Assembly (NCBI GenBank): GCA_032209605.1
Contig: JASFXZ010000027.1
Location: forward strand, 9,939,372-10,003,371
Length of the DNA stretch: 64,000 bases
Direction of reading: 5' to 3'
Origin: Mactromeris polynyma
Lineage: Eukaryota > Mollusca > Bivalvia > Venerida > Mactridae
Translations under genes and position numbers: made by a program
Notes under the pieces: model-generated
What the model saw: only the letters and a program-made list of their open reading frames with translations
Database searches by the model: none
What the model was told of the DNA's origin: nothing
Shown here: positions 35,846-48,355 of the stretch, one piece after another
How positions within the stretch are numbered: position 1 is the first letter of the stretch
Layout of the letters: each line of letters opens with the position of its first letter

Positions 35846-36874
35846 CAATCCATGAATTTGGCGCGAATACCGGTTGGCAATCCAGGAAGCAGTCATCGCG
35901 AGTGATATATATGAGTTGTGATAACTTGATACACTATCAATGTAAATAAATCAATTCAAACTTACCTGAGCTTCAACTGCGTAAAACAATTTAACCGAAA
36001 ACGAAAAAGTAGTTACGTTTGCTCACTCTCATTAAAATACTCTACCAAGTACAAATTGCACGATTTTGTTGAGTGATTTCCAACATTGTGACAACACCAT
36101 GATTTATATGAGCGTACAATCACCCTATATTCATGTTACCCATTGTTAACTTTCAATGACGGTTCACATAGCTTACACTCAACATCAATCATACGTATTC
36201 GTATGCATATATACATACATAACTGACATGAAATCACCTTTAGTCTGAGTCAAATACTTGTAAAAAGAATACCTCGCATGAACCGAAACTTTGTAGGTGT
36301 TTCCAATGCGAAATGCGTGAATGAGTAAAAACTACAAGACGGTAAAATCAATTTCATGTAGATCTCTTTGTCAAACGTTTCTAACAAAAGCGGTATTATT
36401 GTACAATAATCAGTGACGTGAAATCTGTATTTATTTCTGTTTATTTAGCTCATGGTGTTTGACAATTATCTAAAAAGTCATTTAGTAAATGAATTTTGGA
36501 TTTTGATTCAAGTGGCTTAAAAATATATTTTAGATCGATTAAAGGATCCGTTAGGCGATACATTTTGCCGTTCTTTGTTTTCATTACGATTCCAGCATTA
36601 TTTGTATCGGTGTGTTGTTGTTTGTATAAAAATACAACAGGAACAGAGGGAAACCTCGAATTTTATAGAAAATCGGAGAATTTAAACAAACTCGATAAAC
36701 CTATGTTATAGTCGGAAGATATTTACCTGGAGATAAGTACGGAGAACGACTTAAACTATTTTGAAGTATACATGTAATTTTCACGTGTCTGGTTGAAAAT
36801 AACGGCTGTTTGTGCACTACGAGAGTGACGAAGAAAGTGGCGACGATAAATGAGTGACTGTTGTCGAATAATAT

Positions 36875-37149
36875 ATTTTTGCATTTGCGCTTATTTATCG
36901 TCGCCACCGGACGCCTCCGGAAGAATGTTAGTCATCTTATTTTTTTGGAAGATAGTGCATGATACAGAAGATGCCCCAGTCCCAGAAACACCCCTGTTTC
37001 TTTTACGCGCCTGAAGTAAAGCATCGTACGCGGTACCTCGGTCTTTCAAAGTCTTATTCCAAAGACTGTTAGTGGTGGAGCGGTGGTTCGAACCTGCCAC
37101 CCTGGATTACTAGTCCAACGCGTGAACCACTGGATCACGGATCCGCTAC
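36875..37149 (-). mobile_element. tRNA-derived SINE (family S1), complete, with 8-bp TSD
   Basis: Second copy of the element at 12.1 kb, in the opposite orientation: its tRNA head is at the right end (GGTTCGAACCACCGCTCC on the minus strand) and its 3' end at the left (GGCGACGATAAATAAGCGCA). Direct repeats AATAATAT flank it at 36867-36874 and 37150-37157. Box B is closer to consensus here than in the other copy. Any reading frame across the body is incidental. Confidence 0.9.
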
Positions 37150-37157
37150 AATAATAT

Positions 37158-39084
37158 GATATTTATTTAGAATACATCAAAGTTTATATATTGTGTGGTA
37201 TGCTTAAATGCGTTCATGGGACGTTGTCACGGTCGCTGATTTTAATTCCTCAAACTAATATGAACATTAATTGTATAACACTGAACAAATGTCAAACAGC
37301 GTGAGCATTACATAAGTATCTATTATTTTAATAGAACGATATCACTGCATGAAATCGTTGAATGTGGGTTCCAAGAACGAGTCAAAGATACGTCCTAAAC
37401 GGTGTTGATTGCCGGAACTACAACAAAGACATCAATAAAGAAACAGGTAAGTTGATTATTTGCTTTTTGGAACAATTTCAAAGCTTGGTTGCACAAATGT
37501 AGTACCTGTCAGAAACAATTAGATCTTTCTTCCCTACATGTTGGTAAGCTGGCATTCAGTAATACAGTACATGTTTGTATTAATTTTCTACGGCAAATTC
37601 CTAATGAAATTGTTTCATAGAAACTTATGTTTTAAAAAGGAAACATATTAGTTCAAAAATCATAAAGTCGTTGGTAATCTCTGTTAAAAGGATAAGTAAA
37701 ATGTAAGTCATATTAAAGGTATACGTCTGTATAGATAATTTTTAAATAATTATAGATTATTACGCTGCAAGTTTCATCACAGCCGTTTTGTTCAGAAAGA
37801 TTACAGTGCGTTTAATTCAGTGTTCTGATAAATCTGCATAAACTCCTCATAGAGTTGTCGCACTTATAATTGATTCAATACCGCTATATACAATACGTGA
37901 TAGTCGGATTCTTTAAACACAGTTTCACAGTTATATTATAGTTATAAACCACAAAGTCATGCATGTATCGCAACTTGTATCCACCTCAAACCAGAAAACT
38001 TCCTATTTTGTATGTCCCATCTTGTCTTGTCAGTCAATTATATACTACCCTGAGTTCTGAAGAAAGTCGGCCTTAGTTTTAAGGCGGTCTGATTATCGAG
38101 TTAATACATAGAAGCGTATGATTATACTAAATGATAGGTTTCGAATCAAATGGGGGCATTGTGTATGGTGTCTAAAACAAAACAAATCTTACAAACCTTT
38201 GAAGCAATCAAATTGAAGTCCTCATATTGTGCGTTTCTCATACCTTACTGTATAATGTGTTGCGTATGTTCATATGTGTTTTCTATAAGAATGATGTATA
38301 CCAGTAATTAAAACATGTATTATTTCTTGATTTAACAAAATGTATGTATTTATATAACTTGTAATTATGAATCATGGGCATAATGCCTTAATTTCTAAAT
38401 AAAGTATAAAGTGAACTAAGGCATTGTCACTTTAGCTTATTATTAAACAAAGAATTGGCAAGATACAACAACTATCAAATTTGGGATTGTACCATTTGTG
38501 AGTTCTGTATAGTTTCTACTGAAAATAGTTTGAGTGAAAATACCACCTTGGTTTGATAGTAAAACCCAAATTTGAATGACATCCTTCATATCTTGTTTTT
38601 ACTTTCTGACATATTTAATTTATCACATGCATCTCTCCAGGGCCGTATATAACATTTCTCCACACACAATATTGGGGTAAGGTGTAATATTTCAATTTCA
38701 TAGATTGGTTTTTGATGGAATTTTAAGATGTTTGTAACACAAAACCACGCTATGAATATTGCGGCTATACGTCACTTGTAACAACACTACATAAAACAGG
38801 TCATTTCGCGAAATTTATACCACTTACATTAATGTTTAGCATTCCGTTTGAGGATTTATGGCGTAATAACAAATTACGGTCTGATAATGTTTACGTTTAT
38901 TGTTGGTTATCTTTCGCTATAATTCAGTTACAATTCTACCACAGTGGCATATATAACTCCGAAGTTTATGATATTTAGTTAGATTAAATATACTCGCATT
39001 TTATCCAAGCAATCTTTTAGATTTTTAATGAGTGAAAGTTTGAATAAATACAAGTGAATGAAATATTGACCAGTACAGCATAAT
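37158..39084. other. No gene recognised
   Basis: AT-rich sequence between two SINEs; only the short donor-terminated frame at 37362 was noted. Confidence 0.55.
37362..37446 (+). CDS. Short ATG-initiated frame ending at a strong splice donor
   Basis: An ATG at 37362 opens 28 codons that run into ACAG|GTAAGT at 37447. It could be a first exon or a 5' UTR exon; the next 1.6 kb shows no obvious acceptor exon. The only support is the strength of the donor and the open frame. Confidence 0.13.
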
Positions 39085-39360
39085 ATTATTTTATTTTGCT
39101 GGGTTTACCGACATTGTTCAACATTTGTTCAGTTATACAAGGTGGTCAGTTGACCTAACCAATTTTATTGGAATAAATTATTACCCAGTACTAACGTACT
39201 TACCCTTCCGCAAGCAGCTGGCAACTAACCCACATGAATTAGATGTGGAGGACAAATGACCGTAGTCAACGGTCACAGAAGGACATGGCCTGGCCAACCC
39301 GAGAATCGAACACAGGTCTCCCGAGTGACAGTCAAACACCCACTAACTGACGGATACTTA
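39085..39360 (-). mobile_element. tRNA-derived SINE (family S2)
   Basis: On the minus strand the head has GTTAGTGGGTGTTTGACTGT (box A region) and TGTGTTCGATTCTCGGG (box B). The body has AGTTGCCAGCTGCTTGCGGA and ends with GGTTAGGTCAACTGACCACC, then TATAACTG and an A-rich tail. I recall this 3' section from abundant bivalve SINEs. It differs from family S1 in both head and body. No clear target-site duplication was found. Confidence 0.75.
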
Positions 39361-39439
39361 TTTACAGGAGGGGAATGGGCACGGTATCAAAGTCTCGACT
39401 GTGCACAAAGAAGAGCTATGCATAAAGTAACGACAACCA

Positions 39440-39605
39440 TATCAGCGTCAATTGATCAACCATTTTGGGGGTTGCCTTGGACGGATTCTGAATCAAAGTA
39501 GGACTAGGAGGAATGGAATTCTTGAATCATCGGTTTTATTTCTGGACCACTCTTGACAAAATCGTCTGTCACATGAAGTATTTTTCTCCATACATTCAAT
39601 AATGC
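39440..39605 (+). repeat. Dispersed family B, short copy
   Basis: GAATCAAAGTAGGACTAGGA and TTTCTGGACCACTCTTGACA match the 34.5 kb copy, including part of the sequence just before 34548. It stops after about 160 bp. Confidence 0.58.
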
Positions 39606-39844
39606 TTACAAACTTTACCCTATGTCACTGTGACAGTTTTTGAGATTATTGATACTTTCAAAATGAAGAAAGCAGCCGATGCTTACAAAATTCTGTGATG
39701 CTAAGTCCTGAAAAATACAATGTTCCTTTCGTCTGTTTTATATCTATCACGTTTTTTAATTTATCGATATAACAAAATAATGCATAGCACATATGATTGT
39801 TACTGCAACAGAAACTTACTAAATGATGGCAATTTATGCCCACT

Positions 39845-40588
39845 CCCTACATGTGCTCCCCCGTCAGTTGATCTTGTTTTTGTACGCCCTCCCTGTGTCC
39901 TTCCGTATCTGTTTATATTACTTTTGTATCCCCTCCCTGTGTGTGCTTTCCTGTCAGTTGATATTACTTTTGTATCCCCTCCCTGTGTGTGCTTCCCTGT
40001 CAGTTGATCTTGTTTTTGTGTCCCCTCCCTGTGTGTGCTTCCCTGTCAGTTGATATTACTTTTGTATCCCCTCCCTGTATGTGCTTTACTGTCAGTTGAT
40101 TATGTTTTTGTGTCCCCTCCCTGTGTGTGCTTCCATGTCTGTTGGTCTTGTTTTTGTGTCCACTCCCTGTGTGTGCTTCCATGTCTGTTGGTCTTGTTTT
40201 TGTGTCCCCTCCCTGTGTGTGCTTCCATGTATGTTGGTCTTGTTTTTGTGTCCCCTCCCTGTGTGTGCTTCCATGTCTGTTGGTCTTGTTTTTGTGTCCC
40301 CTCCATGTGTGTGCTTCCATGTCAGGTTGTCTTGTTTTTGTGTCCCCTCCCTGTGTGTGCTTCCATGTCTGTTGGTCTTGTTTTTGTGTCCCCTCCCTGT
40401 GTGTGCTTCCATGTATGTTGGTCTTGTTTTTGTGTCCCCTCCCTGTTAGTGCTTCCATGTCTGTTGGTCTTGTTTTTGTGTCCCCTCCCTGTGTGTGCTT
40501 CCATGTATGTTGGTCTTGTTTTTGTGTCCCCTCCCTGTTAGTGCTTCCATGTCTGTTGATATTGCTTGTTTGTCCCCCTCCCTGTGTT
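39845..40588. repeat. 46-bp minisatellite, about 16 units
   Basis: Unit TGTTGGTCTTGTTTTTGTGT plus CCCCTCCCTGTGTGTGCTTCCATGTC, strongly strand-asymmetric (pyrimidine and T-rich on +). Left units are more diverged. Several overlapping frames on both strands are artefacts of the repeat. Confidence 0.95.
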
Positions 40589-40800
40589 GGAGGGAGGATT
40601 GGATAACACTACTTCTAAAATATGGGAGGGATGATTGGAGAACACTGCTACTTAACAATGGGAGCGAGGATTGGAGAACACTGCTACTAAACAATGGGAG
40701 GGAGGATTGGAGAGCACTACTTCTAAACTATGGGAGGGAGGATTGGAGAACACTGCTACTAAACTATGGGAGGGAGGATTGGAGAAAATACTTCTAAACT
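40587..40800. repeat. 36-bp minisatellite, six units
   Basis: Unit TATGGGAGGGAGGATTGGAG plus AACACTGCTACTAAAC, purine-rich. It abuts the 46-bp array with no gap, so the strand bias switches from pyrimidine-rich to purine-rich at about 40587. Confidence 0.93.
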
Positions 40801-40954
40801 ATTGAGGGGATACAGAGAGAAAGAGTAAAGAGTGACACAATTGGAACAGGTTTCGTAGTCACCATTCTAAAAGTATGTCGCTGTTATAATCATTTGTCAA
40901 TCAAAACAAGACAAACGCTGTGGCTATGCAGTAGTTAAATGTAGTCTTATCTTC

Positions 40955-41048
40955 AGTCGAATTGGCACACGACATAAGTCTCGAACGAGGATCAAACCTA
41001 TGATCTCCAGATATGGAGTCCAGTGCACCACTATATACCGACTCAACT
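40955..41048 (-). mobile_element. tRNA-like SINE head relic
   Basis: Minus strand reads GTCGGTATATAGTGGTGCAC, an anticodon-arm-like CCATATCTGG region, then CATAGGTTTGATCCTCG (box B). This is the most tRNA-like of the isolated heads, but the acceptor ends do not pair convincingly. Confidence 0.5.
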
Positions 41049-42865
41049 AACAGGGCAGACTTTTTAATATACATGTACAAGCCATATATCATGGAATGTA
41101 TTTATTTAAAAATGGTTTTGATGGCAAACTACAAATCAATGCAAGTTATTTCTCATGAAAGACGATACACTAATTACCATAGAATCAAAGCAACGACAAG
41201 AACATATGTGATAAATTAACATGTCGATGTGTCTAAATATATCAAGAATGTTTTCCAAGTTTAGAAGAAAGTGGGCTAAACTTGTTTTTTTTTACTTTGA
41301 ATCTAAACTAGTCGGTGTAAGATGTTTTCTATTTTTACCAATGGTTTGAAATAATTGGAAAGCAGCTGAAACTTCAAGCTGTAAATTTTCATCGTGATGA
41401 ATACAGTACTAACACTGATAGAGGGAGAGCGTATAGAGCAAGTGGAATGTCTAATTAAAAGTGTTCACAATCAATTACAGTCAGCGGTTAATGATATATT
41501 GGCACCAAATGTGGTGTTTAGTTATGTTAATGATGAAAGTCAAAATGGAATCTTGATTTAACATTAAACACTATATTTGAATCAAGCAGAAATCTTTTCT
41601 GTATATACCAAACTTTAAATCCCAATAAAGTCATATGGCATGACAGACGTTGCAATATTCTATGTCAAATGTATTTATTGCATTAAAATATTTATGGACT
41701 TAAAGAAAATACTTGATCAATAATAAAATATCTATCGACTTAAAATATATTCTGTAAGAAATATATTCATTCACAAAAAACTATATATGAACTTAAATAT
41801 ATCGCATGTAAAAAATAATACCGTTCGAGAAAATATTTATATGTTGTAAAAAAATTATATTGGGTATAATAAGCATCATGGGATACTATTTACATCTTGT
41901 AACAGCGGTTTTGAGGGGTGTAAGGCAAAGCAATATGGCAGCGCTCAGTATTTTTTTCCAGGGAACACGAGATTCAGTATTCAAGGTAAATAAAAATAAA
42001 GAAGATACTATGATCAGATTACAAACGTCCTTCTGCACAATAATTGAAATCAAGAAGTGCTGTCCGTCTTTAGATTTTAAATATGTTATCAATTAATATT
42101 CAATCAGTCAAGGCAATCATTTATCAGATTTTCATATAATAAACAATACATGTGTATTAAAATATATAGACATGCAAATGCCATTAATAACATTTTGTAC
42201 AAACTTTACAATGAAGACATATGTGTTCTTTTGAATTCATTGACATCCATTGAAACTGGAAATTTTATTCCAATTAATAGCACTTATATTTGTGAAAAAA
42301 TCATGCAGTTTGATTGTATGCATTGTTAAAAACGACGATTTCTTCTGCTGCCCTGTCGGTCAATAATCCGTTGACAATCAAAATTGCAAAACCCCAACCA
42401 TGTACGCTTCCTGTGTTTGATATTCAACTTATAAAAATACGGCACTACTCTAGTTAATTGCCATTTAGAGAGAAATGACCGGATGAAATAGTCGATGCCG
42501 TTTCAATCTTGCCGTAATTATTTAACATCATCGGTCGATTAAACCAACGCATTTCCGATTTGTGAACACTTTTTGATTTGATAAAAAAATGAATAATTAC
42601 TTTAATGAAAAGGAAAAGCATCGATTTCATGAATGCACTTTATCATTAATGAAAATCCCTGTAAAAAAGATAAAAGAGTATAATCAAACAATGCATGTTA
42701 AATACGTGCAGCCGTAATTTTCTGAACCTGTTCAACTCAATGTGTCGTCATGATATATTGTTTATCCTATGAATATACCATATTCATTTTCAAAATGAGC
42801 ATTTAGTCCCCGAATGACAGTAATTTCTATGGTAAGGCCATACAAATGTATAAGTGTCGGTAACA

Positions 42866-42935
42866 TGAGACAGAGAGACGGTTCGAACATTAGTGTACGG
42901 AGACTGAGAGACGGTTCGAACATTAGTGTACGGAG
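42866..42935. repeat. Two-copy tandem repeat of about 34 bp
   Basis: GAGAGACGGTTCGAACATTA plus GTGTACGGAGAC occurs twice. A third partial unit (GAGACAG) flanks each side. It looks like a nascent array. Confidence 0.85.
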
Positions 42936-43299
42936 ACAGACCACAACTCATTACTTAAACAAACACCAAACACAAAAGAGCATTTTGTTTCTTCGTCTAT
43001 GAAAACTTTAATATCAATTAGATAGTTCAATTTACAAGTGGTTGTATTGTATGAAAATGAATGTCATCTGCTTCCCGATCATAGATGTACTAGCAAAAAT
43101 CGAAAACGATTTGGACGATTTTCATTTTGAACACGTTTTGAATTATCATCACACGTTGACTGTCTACATTGTACTATTATTTTTCATTGAAAATCTTTGT
43201 ATTTTACACTTAATCGTATTTTATTCAGAATTTCCCGGACAAAATTGATGTATAAATACAGACGTGAAGTTTTGCTATTTGCATATCAGTGTTGTGTAC

Positions 43300-43535
43300 A
43301 CCAATACAATCTTGAATACGTTAATCACCAAGGCAATTTTTCTTCAACCGAACACCGTTTGTAACATTGACGCGGATTGGTTAACCGTTCGATAATGGGT
43401 ACGTTACCTTACCGAAATCCGAGATCTGGAGTGACCAACAATCGTAACATCTCGGCATGTTTTATGCTGCACAACAAATCTCAACCTTCAAATTGCGCCG
43501 ACCATCTTTTTTCAAGATATTTCTTGTTCAGTTTG
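43300..43535 (-). repeat. Dispersed family A, inverted copy
   Basis: Same family on the minus strand: CAACAATCGTAACATCTCGG, GCACAACAAATCTCAACCTT and CAAATTGCGCCGACCATCTT. A 40-base scrap of the same sequence appears near 55306-55345. Confidence 0.72.
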
Positions 43536-44036
43536 TTTAGTTTATCCTGAAAGTCAGACGTTTTATGTTGGATTGGTGAAGAAACAAATTCATTTTATGT
43601 TCACGAAGCTGTCTTTTTTTAGTAGCTTACTAGTTTTATTTCTGCTCCATATTGATCGCAAGAAGGCGGAATGTTACTGAATTGATTTATTATAATCCTG
43701 AGACTATTTTGTTTGTTAAATAAATTGAGTGTTTACAACTTTACAGTATTGCAACAGGAAAGGAACACTGTGAAAGTATTGAATTCGTTCGTTTTACTAG
43801 ACAGACAAATTGCTGGAACATCCATGTAAGTATGGATGTCGTAACGTTTTGCCAGATAGTATACGAACTAAATGTCCGACCAAATACATCCATTTGCATT
43901 TCAAATAAATGAATGATACAGAGGATAAACTAGGAATGTAACAAAATCAGTGGCAATGGCATTACAACTATACTGACGCAATACAGAAACTGTGCACTTT
44001 TATATGTGCTATTATAATATATTTGAGACCACACTT

Positions 44037-44357
44037 ACCGCAGTCCGTCCAATCAGCGGTCTCTATTTCTGCCGTCTATATGACCGCAGTCCGTCCAATC
44101 AGCGGTCTCTATTTCTGCCGTCTATATTACCGCAGTCCGTCCAATCAGCGGTCTCTATTTCTGCCGTCTATATTACCGCAGTCCGTCCAATCAGCGGTCT
44201 CTATTTCTGCCGTCTATATTACCGCAGTCCGTCCAATCAGCGGTCTCTATTTCTGCCGTCTATATTACCGCAGTCCGTCCAATCAGCGGTCTCTATTTCT
44301 GCCGTCTATATTACCGCAGTCCGTCCAATCAGCGGTCTCTATTTCTGCCGTCTATAT
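44037..44357. repeat. 46-bp minisatellite, seven units
   Basis: Unit ACCGCAGTCCGTCCAATCAG plus CGGTCTCTATTTCTGCCGTCTATATT, nearly identical in all seven copies. Every unit has CCAATCAGCGG. Frames on the + strand are artefacts. Confidence 0.96.
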
Positions 44358-44737
44358 CGTATATACAACGTTCTATTCTAAACATAACGACTCGGAATAA
44401 CCGAATATCCAATATACACGCATACTTGCGTACACATCACAATAATTTTTCTTACATATTATCGGATATTCATTCTTACAATCTGAATACTCAGTGTTAT
44501 ATCGACGACGTTCTATGTCCATATGTGGTTCCGTTTCTGCATCATCATCCAGGTGTAATGGTACAATATAATACAATGTCACACTCATACTGCTCGACTC
44601 GCCAGGCTTAACGTCAACGTGTAAGAATGATCGACTTGCTCAACGTACAAGAATCCAATCGAGCAGATATTGTACTCTCTTGGACGGATAACAAGAAAAA
44701 GCATGTTATTTACAGCATTCGTGACATTACAACTGCC

Positions 44738-47700
44738 CTTGTACAAGAATGATGTATGATGTTACAGCCTAAAAACACTGGTGTATATGAATGATGTATG
44801 ATGTTACAGCCTAAAAACACTGGTGTACAAGAATGATGTATGAGGTTACAGCCTAAAAACACTGGTGTACAAGAATGATGTATGAGGTTACAGCCTAAAA
44901 ACACTGGTGTACAAGAATGATGTATGAGGTTACAGCCTAAACACACTGGTGTATATGAATGATGTATGAGGTTACAGTCTAAAAACACTGGTGTATATGA
45001 ATGATGTATGGTGTTACAGTCTAAAAACACTGGTGTATATGAATGATGTATGAGGTTACAGTCTAAAAACACTGGTGTATATGAATGATGTATGGTGTTA
45101 CAGTCTAAAACACTGGTGTATATGAATGATGTATGATGTTACAGCCTAAAAACACTGGTGTATATGAATGATGTATGATGTTACAGCCTAAAAACACTGG
45201 TGTACAAGAATGATGTATGAGGTTACAGCCTAAAAACACTGGTGTACAAGAATGATGTATGAGGTTACAGCCTAAAAACACTGGTGTACAAGAATGATGT
45301 ATGAGGTTACAGCCTAAAAACACTGGTGTACAAGAATGATGTATGAGGTTACAGCCTAAAAACACTGGTGTATATGAATGATGTATGATGTTACAGTCTA
45401 AAAACACTGGTGTATATGAATGATGTATGGTGTTACAGTCTAAAACACTGGTGTATATGAATGACGTATGATGTTACAGCCTAAAACACTGGTGTATATG
45501 AATGATGTATGATGTTACAGCCTTAAAACACTGGTGTATATGAATGATGTATGATGTTACAGCCTTAAAACACTGGTGTATATGAATGATGTATGATGTT
45601 ACAGTCTAAAAACACTGGTGTATATGAATGATGTATGATGTTACAGTCTAAAAACACTGGTGTATATGAATGATGTATGATGTTACAGTCTAAAAACACT
45701 GGTGTATATGAATGATGTATGATGTTACAGTCTAAAAACACTGGTGTATATGAATGATGTATGATGTTACAGTCTAAAAACACCGGTGTATATGAATGAT
45801 GTATGATGTTACAGTCTAAAAACACTGGTGTATATGAATGATGTATGATGTTACAGTCTAAAAACACTGGTGTATATGAATGATGTATGATGTAAGTCTA
45901 AAAACACTGGTGTATATGAATGATGTATGATGTTACAGCCTTAAAACACTGGTGTATATGAATGATGTATGATGTTACAGCCTTAAAACACTGGTGTATA
46001 TGAATGATGTATGATGTTACAGCCTTAAAACACTGGTGTATATGAATGATGTATGATGTTACAGCCTTAAAACACTGGTGTATATGAATGATGTTTCAGC
46101 CTAAAAACACTGTTGTATATGAATAATGTATGATGTTACAGTCTAAAAACACTGGTGTATATGAATGATGTATGAGGTTACGGCCTTAAAACACTGGTGT
46201 ATATGAATGATGTATGATGTTACAGTCTAAAAACACTGGTGTATATGAATGATGTATGATGTTACAGTCTAAAAACACTGGTGTATATGAATGATGTATG
46301 ATGTTACAGTCTAAAAACACTGGTGTATATGAATGATGTATGATGTTACAGTCTAAAAACACTGGTGTATATGAATGATGTATGATGTTACAGTCTAAAA
46401 ACACCGGTGTATATGAATGATGTATGATGTTACAGTCTAAAAACACTGGTGTATATGAATGATGTATGATGTTACAGTCTAAAAACACTGGTGTATATGA
46501 ATGATGTATGATGTAAGTCTAAAAACACTGGTGTATATGAATGATGTATGTTGTTACAGTCTAAAAACACTGGTGTATATGAATGATGTATGATGTTACA
46601 GTCTAAAAACACTGGTGTATATGAATGATGTATGATGTTACAGTCTAAAAACACTGGTGTATATGAATGATGTATGATGTAAGTCTAAAAACACTGGTGT
46701 ATATGAATGATGTATGATGTTACAGCCTTAAAACACTGGTGTATATGAATGATGTATGATGTTACAGCCTTAAAACACTGGTGTATATGAATGATGTATG
46801 ATGTTACAGCCTTAAAACACTGGTGTATATGAATGATGTATGATGTTACAGCCTAAAACACTGGTGTATATGAATGATGTTTCAGCCTAAAAACACTGTT
46901 GTATATGAATAATGTATGATGTTACAGTCTAAAAACACTGGTGTATATGAATGATGTATGAGGTTACGGCCTTAAAACACTGGTGTATATGAATGATGTA
47001 TTATGTTACAGTCTAAAAACACTGGTGTATATGAATGATGTATGATGTAAGTCTAAAAACACTGGTGTATATGAATGATGTATGATGTTACAGTCTAAAA
47101 ACACTGGTGTATATGAATGATGTATGATGTAAGTCTAAAAACACTGGTGTATATGAATGATGTATGATGTTACAGTCTAAAAACACTGGTGTATATGAAT
47201 GATGTATGATGTTACAGTCTAAAAACACTGGTGTATATGAATGATGTATGATGTTACAGTCTAAAAACACTGGTGTATATGAATGATGTATGATGTAAGT
47301 CTAAAAACACTGGTGTATATGAATGATGTATGATGTTACAGCCTTAAAACACTGGTGTATATGAATGATGTATGATGTTACAGCCTTAAAACACTGGTGT
47401 ATATGAATGATGTATGATGTTACAGCCTTAAAACACTGGTGTATATGAATGATGTATGATGTTACAGCCTAAAACACTGGTGTATATGAATGATGTTTCA
47501 GCCTAAAAACACTGTTGTATATGAATAATGTATGATGTTACAGTCTAAAAACACTGGTGTATATGAATGATGTATGAGGTTACGGCCTTAAAACACTGGT
47601 GTATATGAATGATGTATTATGTTACAGTCTAAAAACACTGGTGTATATGAATGATGTATGATGTAAGTCTAAAAACACTGGTGTATATGAATGATGTATT

Positions 47701-47983
47701 ATGTTACAGTCTAAAAACACTGGTGTATATGAATGATGTATGATGTTGCAGTCTAAAAACACTGGTGTATATGAATGATGTATGATGTTACAGTCTAAAA
47801 ACACTGGTGTATATGAATGATGTATGATGTTACAGTCTAAAAACACTGGTGTATATGAATGATGTATGATGTTACAGTCTAAAAACACTGGTGTATATGA
47901 ATGATGTATGATGTTACGGCATTAAACCACTAATGTATATGAATGGTGTTACAGCATTAAACCCTAATGTATATAAATGATTA
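44738..47983. repeat. 42-bp satellite array, about 77 units, 3.2 kb
   Basis: Unit GGTGTATATGAATGATGTAT plus GATGTTACAGTCTAAAAACACT. Left units have variants GTACAAG and GAGGTTACAGCC; right units are nearly uniform. A rare variant with GATGTTTCAGCC and TGTTGTATATGAATAATG recurs at 46086, 46872 and 47488, showing that multi-unit blocks were copied. Because 42 is a multiple of three, the array yields repetitive frames on the minus strand; these are not protein genes. Confidence 0.97.
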
Positions 47984-47995
47984 AGCCAGTGCGTT

Positions 47996-48085
47996 TTAAA
48001 GGTCTAGCTTATTTAAATGCAGTTGAACAGTATCACTAAATATAACCCTGCGACCAAGCTCTTCCCAGATCGGATGCTTGGCCAT
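47996..48085 (-). CDS. Small open frame downstream of the Death-domain-like exon
   Basis: A 29-residue frame starts with ATG in a good context (TCAAAATGG) and begins MAKHPIWEELGRR, then stops close to the edge of the 42-bp minisatellite. It lies about 270 bases downstream of the Death-domain-like exon on the same strand. 'W-E-E-L-G-R-R' is the sort of sequence found at the first helix of Death domains, but it lies on the wrong side for one continuous domain. It could be a terminal exon, a second copy of part of the gene, or chance. Confidence 0.15.
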   Translation of the reverse strand: MAKHPIWEELGRRVIFSDTVQLHLNKLDL

Positions 48086-48355
48086 TTTGATTTAAGAATT
48101 GTTGCGTGATGCGGACAGAGTGTGGCGTTGTCTTGTACAAGGTATGGATGTCCATTTTGTTGTAAATATAGAAGGATTTCATTTCCAATAATGCTCCCAA
48201 ACCATTAAATAACCCCCATCCAAACCTATCCTGCTTTCCTGCTTCCTGACGTAACAGTAAGCAAATTGTTCTCCTAGTCTGCGCTTATATTCGCGAAACC
48301 TACCGTCATGGTTTCTTTAATTAAAGTGTGATTTGTTAGATTATGTTGTTCTTAC

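Larger units (their letters stand above)
34883..36866. other. No confident gene; two tRNA-like relics
   Basis: A 71-codon frame at 36496-36711 has no ATG start. It carries a membrane-type segment (YILPFFVFITIPALFVSVCC) after a basic stretch, as at the N-terminus of a type II membrane protein, but nothing else supports a gene. Confidence 0.5.
40801..44036. other. No gene recognised between minisatellites
   Basis: Contains a tRNA-like relic (40955), the two-copy repeat at 42.87 kb and family A inverted at 43.3 kb. Frames at 41860-42096 and 43042-43248 have no recognisable content. Confidence 0.55.

Noticed and set aside
36891..37100. 70-codon minus-strand frame, and its counterpart at 12108-12335
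   Set aside because: Both are translations of SINE S1; similarity between them reflects the shared repeat and not a protein family.
40000..40606. Overlapping frames on both strands rich in CFCVPSLCVLPC or KTRPTDMEAHTG
   Set aside because: All follow the 46-bp minisatellite, cycle through its three frames and have no start or stop context of a gene.
44710..47888. Long repetitive reading frames on the minus strand (units containing NIIHHSYTPVFLDC)
   Set aside because: They exist only because the 42-bp satellite unit is a multiple of three and lacks stops in that frame; they break wherever a unit gains or loses a base.
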